Part shown: positions 58,879 to 64,000 of the stretch, piece after piece
Numbering within the stretch: the stretch's first letter is position 1
Layout of the letters: every line of letters starts with the position of its first letter
Assembly (NCBI GenBank): GCA_964482205.1
Contig: CAYZWI010000004.1
Coordinates: forward strand, 1-64,000
DNA length: 64,000 nucleotides
Direction of reading: 5' to 3'
Source: JAZDGX01 sp964482205
GTDB lineage: Bacteria > Eisenbacteria > RBG-16-71-46 > CAIMUX01 > WJJG01
Notes under the pieces: model-generated
Told to the model about the DNA's origin: nothing
Database searches by the model: none
The model's input: only the letters and a program-made list of their open reading frames with translations
Position numbers and translations under genes: made by a program

Positions 58879-60983
58879 GCGATCTCACCCGCCTCTTCGC
58901 ACCCCGAGCGGTCGCGATCGTCGGCGCCTCGCCCGATCCCACCAAGATCGGCTACAAGATCATGCGCAACCTGGTCCACAACCGGACCTCCGCGCACATC
59001 CATCCCGTGAATCCGAAGGGCGGCGAAATTCTCGGGCTGCCCGTCTCGCGTTCGATCGGCGAGATTCCGGAGCCGGTCGATCTCGCGGTGATCTCGATTC
59101 CCGCCGATCGCGTCTACGGCGCGGTGGTCGATTGCGCCGCCGCGAGCATTCCCTTCGCGATCATCATCAGCTCCGGCTTCTCCGAAGTGGGACGCCTGGA
59201 AGAGGAGCAGCGCATCGTCGCCTACGCGCGCGAACATGGCGTGCGGATCGTCGGCCCGAATGTCTTCGGCATCTTCTCGGCGCGCGCATCGCTCAACGCG
59301 GGCTTCGGGCCGCGCGACATCCGTCCCGGCAAGCTCGCGATCATCAGCCAGAGCGGGGCGATGGGCGGGGCGATGATCGGAATGACCTCGGTCGCCGGCA
59401 TCGGGCTCTCCGCGATCATCCCACTCGGGAACAAGGCCGACATCGACGAAGCCGACCTGCTCGACTTCTTTCGCGACGATCCCGAGACCGAGATCGTGCT
59501 CATCTACATGGAAGGCGTGAAGCAGGGCGAGCGCCTGCTCGCTTCGCTCTCGGCGACGGCGCGGCGCAAGCCGGTGCTCGTCATCAAGACCGGGCGTTCG
59601 CATCGCGGCGCGCTCGCGGCGGCCTCGCACACCGGCGCGCTCGCAGGTGCGGACGAGGTCTTCGACGATCTCATGCGCCAGGCAGGCGCGCTGCGCGCCG
59701 AGCGCTTGGACGAAGCGCTGGCCTGGTGCCGCTTCCTGATGCACGCGCCCGCACCTGCGGGCGAGAACCTGGTGGTGGTCACGAATGGCGGCGGCGCGGG
59801 AGTGTCCGCGGCCGACGCGTGCGAGAAGTTCGGCGTGCGCATGCACGACGATGCCGCCACGCTGCAACGCGTCTTCGGCCCGTACACGCCTCCGCTTGGA
59901 TCGACCAAGAATCCGATCGATTTCACCGGGCAAGCGACGCCTGCCGATTACGAACGCGCGCTGGAAGCGGCACTTGCCGATCCGAGCTGCCACATGGTGC
60001 TCGCGATCTACTGCGAAACCGCGCTGCTCCCCTTCGAATCGCTCACCGAGAGCTTGATCGGCTTGCACGAGAAATTCCGGCGCGCCCGCAAGCCGGTCGC
60101 GTTCTGCCTGCTGGGCGGCGAAGGCTCCGCGCAGTGCATGGCGACGCTTCAACAAGCCGATATACCCGCCTTCGGCGAGATCTACACCGCCGTCTCGTGC
60201 CTCGCGGCCTTGCAGGCGCATACCCGGCGAGCGCGAAGCGCGATCGAGGAGCCGGTGCGCGCAGCGGTGGATGCCGCCGCGGCCGCGAAGATCGTCGCGA
60301 CCGCGAAGGCGGAAGGGCGCGGCTTCCTGCTCGCGCCCGAAGGGTATGCGCTGTTGAAGGCGATCGGATTGCGCGCGCCGGAGAGCCATGTCGCGCGCAC
60401 TCTCGAGCAGGCGCTCGTGCATGCGACCGCGATGGGATTTCCCGTGGTGCTGAAGGTGATCTCGCCCGACATCATTCACAAGAGCGACGCAGGCGGAGTG
60501 GCGCTCGATCTCGAGAGCCGGGACGAAGTCATCGCGGGCTACGAAGCGATCATGCGCAATTGCCGGCAGCGGCGTCCCGGAGCGCGCATCCTGGGAGTGG
60601 AAGTGACGCGCATGGTCTCCTCGCGCTCGGAAGTGATCGTCGGCGCGCGGCGCGATTCCGCCTTCGGGCCGATCGTGATGTTCGGCATGGGCGGGGTGTT
60701 CGTGGAATTGCTCGGCGATGTCGCCTTCCGCTCCATTCCCCTCACCCGCTCCGATGTGATGGCGATGATGAAGGAGACGCGCGCCTACCGCCTGCTGCTC
60801 GGAGTGCGCGGCGATTCGGCCCGCGATCTTCCTGCCACGATCGACGCGATCGTGCGCCTCGCTTCCCTCGTCGAGCAGTGCCCCGAGATCGCCGACATCG
60901 AGGTGAATCCCCTCTCCGTTTTCGCGGAAGGCGAAGGCGTGTGCGCGACGGACGTGCGCGTAGCGGTGAGGAGTTCGTCTTGA
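58875..60983 (+). CDS. ADP-forming acyl/acetyl-CoA synthetase (fused alpha-beta)
   Basis: A 702-residue single-chain NDP-forming acyl-CoA synthetase: CoA-binding Rossmann domain (AIVGASPDPTKIGYKIMRNL), ligase domain with phosphohistidine H252 (ASHTGALAG), and a C-terminal ATP-grasp domain with H535 (IIHKSDAGGVALDL) and DIEVNPL. The enzyme converts acetyl-CoA or another acyl-CoA, ADP and phosphate to acid and ATP, a substrate-level ATP step in fermenters. It is translationally coupled to the CoA-transferase-GNAT gene, suggesting alternate routes for the same acyl-CoA. Confidence 0.92.
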   Translation: MSDLTRLFAPRAVAIVGASPDPTKIGYKIMRNLVHNRTSAHIHPVNPKGGEILGLPVSRSIGEIPEPVDLAVISIPADRVYGAVVDCAAASIPFAIIISSGFSEVGRLEEEQRIVAYAREHGVRIVGPNVFGIFSARASLNAGFGPRDIRPGKLAIISQSGAMGGAMIGMTSVAGIGLSAIIPLGNKADIDEADLLDFFRDDPETEIVLIYMEGVKQGERLLASLSATARRKPVLVIKTGRSHRGALAAASHTGALAGADEVFDDLMRQAGALRAERLDEALAWCRFLMHAPAPAGENLVVVTNGGGAGVSAADACEKFGVRMHDDAATLQRVFGPYTPPLGSTKNPIDFTGQATPADYERALEAALADPSCHMVLAIYCETALLPFESLTESLIGLHEKFRRARKPVAFCLLGGEGSAQCMATLQQADIPAFGEIYTAVSCLAALQAHTRRARSAIEEPVRAAVDAAAAAKIVATAKAEGRGFLLAPEGYALLKAIGLRAPESHVARTLEQALVHATAMGFPVVLKVISPDIIHKSDAGGVALDLESRDEVIAGYEAIMRNCRQRRPGARILGVEVTRMVSSRSEVIVGARRDSAFGPIVMFGMGGVFVELLGDVAFRSIPLTRSDVMAMMKETRAYRLLLGVRGDSARDLPATIDAIVRLASLVEQCPEIADIEVNPLSVFAEGEGVCATDVRVAVRSSS

Positions 60984-61094
60984 AAGACGGCGATGATGGG
61001 CGGATGGCGGGACAGCGGGCTCGAGCAGGGCGAAGCGTTTCCATAATCAGCCCTGCATGCAGGTTGATTCAAGCCCCACACGCCCACTTTCGAT

Positions 61095-61124
61095 CCGGGC
61101 ACGGCCGCATGCGGCCGTGCCCGG
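61095..61124. terminator. 30-bp perfect palindrome between convergent genes
   Basis: The arms 61095-61109 and 61110-61124 are exactly complementary (CCGGGCACGGCCGCA and its inverse). It lies between the plus-strand synthetase and the minus-strand SUMF1 gene and could terminate both, although no T tract follows on either side. Confidence 0.55.
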
Positions 61125-61166
61125 GTCCCTGGTCCCGGAAGGGGCCAGGAGTAAAGGGTCAAAGGG

Positions 61167-62225
61167 TCAAGGCGTTACGGTCCTGGAGGCGCGGAAGCCG
61201 ACCTGGTAGTGGCCGTCGTCCGGGTCCAAGTAGTGCCGATCCGCGCACCGTAGGTTGCTGTCGCCGTTGACCCAGGAGCCGCCGGGAAGCACGCGGTACG
61301 ATCCACTCGCCGGGCCCGGAGGATCCGTCACCGGACTCGTTCCCAGTTCGCAGGCATGCCAGTCGTTGCACCACTCATGCACATTCCCCGCCATGTCGGA
61401 CAGACCCAACGCCGCCGGAGCGTCCGGATAGCTTCCTACCGGTGAGGTCCAGAAGACACAGTAGTCACCGCTACCGTAATAGTCGTAGAAGTTCGCCCGA
61501 CTGCAATCCGGCTCCTCGTTCCCCCAAGGGTAGATCCGCTCGTCATCGTATTGCGCCGCGTACTCCCATTCCGCATCCGTGGGCAGGCGGTAGCCTTGGG
61601 CGCTGTAGGGATCACCGTCATTGCATTGCCATGTCGAGTGGTTGTAGGCCCGCGGCAGCCCCGTCTGAAGACTCAGCCAGTCGCAGTAAGCCGCCGCTCC
61701 GTACCAGGTCACCTCCTTCACCGGATGATTTGAAGGGTCATAGCCCTCTGGGTAGGCGCCCTGGGCGTAGCTCGACGGCGATTCCCGCAGGGTGAACACC
61801 CCACGACTGAAGGCGATCTCGCCGATTCCATCCAGATCCAGAAGCTCCTTCGTGCTGCCATCCAGATTGTCCTGCACCGAGGTCGTCGTGGCCGTCACAT
61901 ACCCGTGGTCGTACGCCCACTGCACCGCCTCCAGGTACTCCTTATTCGTCACCTCGTGCTGGCCCAAGTAGAAAGCCCGCGTCAGGGTCACCTCATGCTC
62001 GTCCCACCCGCAATAGGCCACCCCATCGCCCATGGTGAAGACCCCGGCCGGGACTGCGACGAAGCCCGGAATGCCCGCATCGTAGAAGGTCAGGCTGTCG
62101 ATATCCGTCAAGGGGCGAGTGTCCACGTGCGTCCCTCTGTGGATCCGCATCATCACGTCCCCCCGGCCGACCGCCGACCCCAGAACCAGCGCCAAACCCA
62201 ACACCACCATCATTCGCCGTCTCAT
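61167..62225 (-). CDS. Exported SUMF1/formylglycine-enzyme-like domain protein
   Basis: A signal peptide (MMVVLGLALVLGSAVG) and one complete SUMF1 domain in 352 residues: PAGVFTMGDGVAYCGWDEHE, FYLGQHEVTNKEYLEAVQWA, GYRLPTDAEWEYAAQ, AGNVHEWCNDW and RVLPGGSWVNGD. The fold is that of the formylglycine-generating enzyme, but secreted members are usually binding or structural domains. GAGGGAGG precedes the ATG. It lacks the C-terminal sorting domain of its neighbour and looks like a recent duplicate of it. Confidence 0.87.
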   Translation of the reverse strand: MRRRMMVVLGLALVLGSAVGRGDVMMRIHRGTHVDTRPLTDIDSLTFYDAGIPGFVAVPAGVFTMGDGVAYCGWDEHEVTLTRAFYLGQHEVTNKEYLEAVQWAYDHGYVTATTTSVQDNLDGSTKELLDLDGIGEIAFSRGVFTLRESPSSYAQGAYPEGYDPSNHPVKEVTWYGAAAYCDWLSLQTGLPRAYNHSTWQCNDGDPYSAQGYRLPTDAEWEYAAQYDDERIYPWGNEEPDCSRANFYDYYGSGDYCVFWTSPVGSYPDAPAALGLSDMAGNVHEWCNDWHACELGTSPVTDPPGPASGSYRVLPGGSWVNGDSNLRCADRHYLDPDDGHYQVGFRASRTVTP

Positions 62226-62291
62226 CGCTCTATCCTCCCTCAGGCTGCTTTACTCTTTCCTGCTTTGCATCGTGTGCTCGCGGCCGCCGCG

Positions 62292-64000
62292 CTACGGCAG
62301 CAGGATCATCCTTCGGCTCTCAGCGATACCCGGAGCAGCCAGCTTGTAGAAATAGACTCCGCTCGCGACCTTCTTGCCTTCGGGGTCGCACCCATCCCAG
62401 ATCGCTTCGTGCGACCCGGCTTGGCGATCCTCGTTGATCAGCGTCCGGATCAGTCGTCCCTCCACGCTGTAGATCGCAAGCTCCACCCGGCCAGCCTGCG
62501 CAAGCTCGAAGCCGATCTTCGTCACCGGCGTGAACGGATTGGGCCGGTTCTGGAAGAGACCGCTCTTGCTGATGCGTGCGGAGCCTTCTGTCGGGTCCTC
62601 GGTATCTGAAGAAGAGACGGTCATGGCGGCTCGGAAACCGAAGAATTCGTAGCTGGAGTTCGGGGAGCCGTTGATCCGATTCGCGCATCGCAGGTAGCTG
62701 CCGGTCTCCATCCAGGCGCCGCCGCGCACAACGCGGGCCGATCCACTCGCCGGGCCCGGAGGATCCGTCACCGGACTCGTCCCCAGATCGCATTCAAACC
62801 AGTCGTTGCACCATTCGAACACATTCCCGGCCATGTCAAACAGACCCCAGGACGCCGGCGCGGGAGGATAGCTACCCACCGGGGAGGTCCACCAGACGCA
62901 GGGGTCGCCGATGCCGAAGTAGTCGTAGAAGTTTGCCCGACTGCAATCCGGCTCCTCGTCCCCCCACGGGTAGATCCGCTCGTCGTCCAATTGCGCCGCG
63001 TACTCCCACTCGGCGTCCGTGGGCAGGCGGTAGCCTTGGGCGCCGTAGGGGTCGCCTCCATTGCAGGCCCAGTCGCCGTTGTGCTGGTACGCCCGCGGCA
63101 GCCCCGCCTGCAGGCTCAGCCAGTCGCAGTAGCGCACTGCCCCATACCAGGTCACCTCCTTGACCGGATGCTCGGCGGGGTCATAGCCCTCGGGGTAGGC
63201 GTCTTGGGCGTTGCTCGACGGCGATTCCTGCAGGCTGAACACCCCACCGCTGAAGGCGATCTCGCCGTATCCGTCCAGGTTCAGAAGCTCCTGCGTGCTT
63301 CCATCCAGATTGTCCAGCACCGAGGTCGTCGTCGCCGTCACGTACCCGTGGTCATAGGCCCACTGCACCGCCTCCAGGTACTCCTGGTTCGTCACCTCGT
63401 GCTGGCCAAGATAGAAACTCCGCGTCAGGGTGACCTCGCGCTCCTCCCCCCCGCAGTTGGCCACCCCATCGCCCATGGTGAAGACTCCGGCCGGGACCTC
63501 CACCATCGACACCGGGAGCGTCTCGGGGGTAATGGTCCTGGCGGCTCGGAAACCGAGACAGTTGCAGGCGCCGCCCGGGTCGTCGCCGTCCCGACCCGCG
63601 CACAGCAGGTAGCCGTCGAAGAGGTTTTGCCAGCAGCCGCCGCGAAGAACGCGGTACGATCCACCCGCCGGGCCCGGAGGATCCGTCACCGGACTCGTCC
63701 CCAGTTCGCAGACCCACCAGTCGTTGCACCATTCGTACACATTCCCCGTCATGTCAGAGAGCCCCAACGCCACCGGCGCGTCCGGATAGCTCCCCACCGG
63801 AGAGGTCCAACCGACGCAGTAGTCGTGGATGCCGTAGAAGTCGTAGAAGTTCGCCCGGCTGCAGTCCGGAGCCTCGTCCCCCCAGGGATAGATCCGCTCG
63901 TCGTCGTATTGCGCCGCGTATTCCCACTCCGCATCCGTAGGCAGGCGGTAGCCTTGGGCGCCGTAAGGGTCGCCACCATTGCATTGCCAGGTGGAGTGGT
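62292..64000 (-). CDS. Large exported multi-SUMF1-domain protein with FlgD/T9SS-like C-terminus (5' end outside window)
   Basis: The frame is open to the window edge, so the start lies beyond 64000. It contains the end of one SUMF1 domain (GYRLPTDAEWEYAAQ, TGNVYEWCNDW, RVLRGGCWQN), a second complete one (EVPAGVFTMGDGVANCGGEE ... AGNVFEWCNDWFECD ... RVVRGGAWMETGS) and a C-terminal PNPFTPVTKIGFEL ... GRLIRTL ... WDGCDPEG ... GVYFYKL sorting-type module. It is probably surface-anchored or secreted by a type IX-like route (inference). The domains share long identical DNA stretches with the adjacent gene. Confidence 0.85.
   Translation of the reverse strand, partial: HSTWQCNGGDPYGAQGYRLPTDAEWEYAAQYDDERIYPWGDEAPDCSRANFYDFYGIHDYCVGWTSPVGSYPDAPVALGLSDMTGNVYEWCNDWWVCELGTSPVTDPPGPAGGSYRVLRGGCWQNLFDGYLLCAGRDGDDPGGACNCLGFRAARTITPETLPVSMVEVPAGVFTMGDGVANCGGEEREVTLTRSFYLGQHEVTNQEYLEAVQWAYDHGYVTATTTSVLDNLDGSTQELLNLDGYGEIAFSGGVFSLQESPSSNAQDAYPEGYDPAEHPVKEVTWYGAVRYCDWLSLQAGLPRAYQHNGDWACNGGDPYGAQGYRLPTDAEWEYAAQLDDERIYPWGDEEPDCSRANFYDYFGIGDPCVWWTSPVGSYPPAPASWGLFDMAGNVFEWCNDWFECDLGTSPVTDPPGPASGSARVVRGGAWMETGSYLRCANRINGSPNSSYEFFGFRAAMTVSSSDTEDPTEGSARISKSGLFQNRPNPFTPVTKIGFELAQAGRVELAIYSVEGRLIRTLINEDRQAGSHEAIWDGCDPEGKKVASGVYFYKLAAPGIAESRRMILLP

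Noticed and set aside
61167..64000. Active formylglycine-generating enzymes for sulfatases
   Set aside because: The proteins are exported, repeated and partly fused to a sorting-type domain, and no sulfatase is nearby; a binding or structural role is more likely.

Overview
The window is a high-GC bacterial chromosome segment. Several exported proteins (19774-21366, 40254-42647, 62292-64000) end in the FlgD/type-IX-secretion-like C-terminal module (PNPF or PNPT, then GRxxRTL, then WDGCD, then G-V-YFY) that is common in the FCB superphylum and in uncultured lineages such as Candidatus Eisenbacteria, Krumholzibacteriota or Latescibacterota. That is the best guess at origin; no marker gene here fixes the phylum.

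Left third (1-18.1 kb): an acquired, lower-GC accessory region. It opens with what looks like the end of an insertion sequence (1-70). A defence island follows: an AIPR protein fused to a cold-shock domain; a two-TM protein overlapping a proline-rich partner; a PD-(D/E)xK nuclease with an EVE/PUA-like C-terminus; and a type I restriction-modification operon. In that operon hsdM is separated from hsdS and hsdR by an AbiEi-like repressor and a complete DarT/DarG DNA ADP-ribosylation toxin-antitoxin pair, and HsdR carries a C-terminal AlbA_2/Schlafen-type domain. Three minus-strand membrane or secreted proteins of unknown role come next, then a decayed IS256-type transposase.

Middle (18.1-33.6 kb): rnz, a beta-propeller secreted gene with an in-frame TGA, an aldo/keto reductase, a brnA antitoxin beside a 22-codon brnT remnant, and an Lrp regulator ahead of a Cys/Met-type PLP enzyme and thrC. 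A ~7 kb module behind thrC is bracketed by two 104-bp copies of the thrC 3' end whose six differences are all synonymous. It encodes a sigma-54 activator, a matching -24/-12 promoter, three NifX/NifB-family proteins, DUF5320 and CGGC proteins, two ParA/Mrp ATPases with double 4Fe-4S ferredoxin insertions, an IscU/NifU-like scaffold and a hotdog thioesterase. It looks like an Fe-S or metal-cluster carrier system, not a nitrogenase system, because nifHDK are absent.

Right-middle (33.6-46.8 kb): an ECF sigma factor with an anti-sigma factor whose outer half is a glycogen-binding-like E-set domain, an outer-membrane protein ending in the same domain, and a secreted protein. Two divergent TGTAAC-N16/17-CGTC promoters probably link the sigma factor to a secreted carboxypeptidase-regulatory-like protein. 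A STAS protein, a PKD lipoprotein, a beta-helix protein with an in-frame TGA, LemA plus DUF2207, and an ApgM-type phosphoglycerate mutase/proposed homoserine kinase follow.

Right end (46.8-64 kb): a possible small RNA with a strong terminator, the TldD/TldE protease pair, an alpha/beta hydrolase, a GT39-like membrane glycosyltransferase, tRNA-Ser(CGA), an alcohol dehydrogenase relic, an EamA-MenG/UbiE fusion, a CoA-transferase-GNAT fusion translationally coupled to an ADP-forming acyl-CoA synthetase, and a tandem family of secreted SUMF1 (formylglycine-enzyme-like) domains running off the window. No CRISPR array, rRNA or replication origin was seen.
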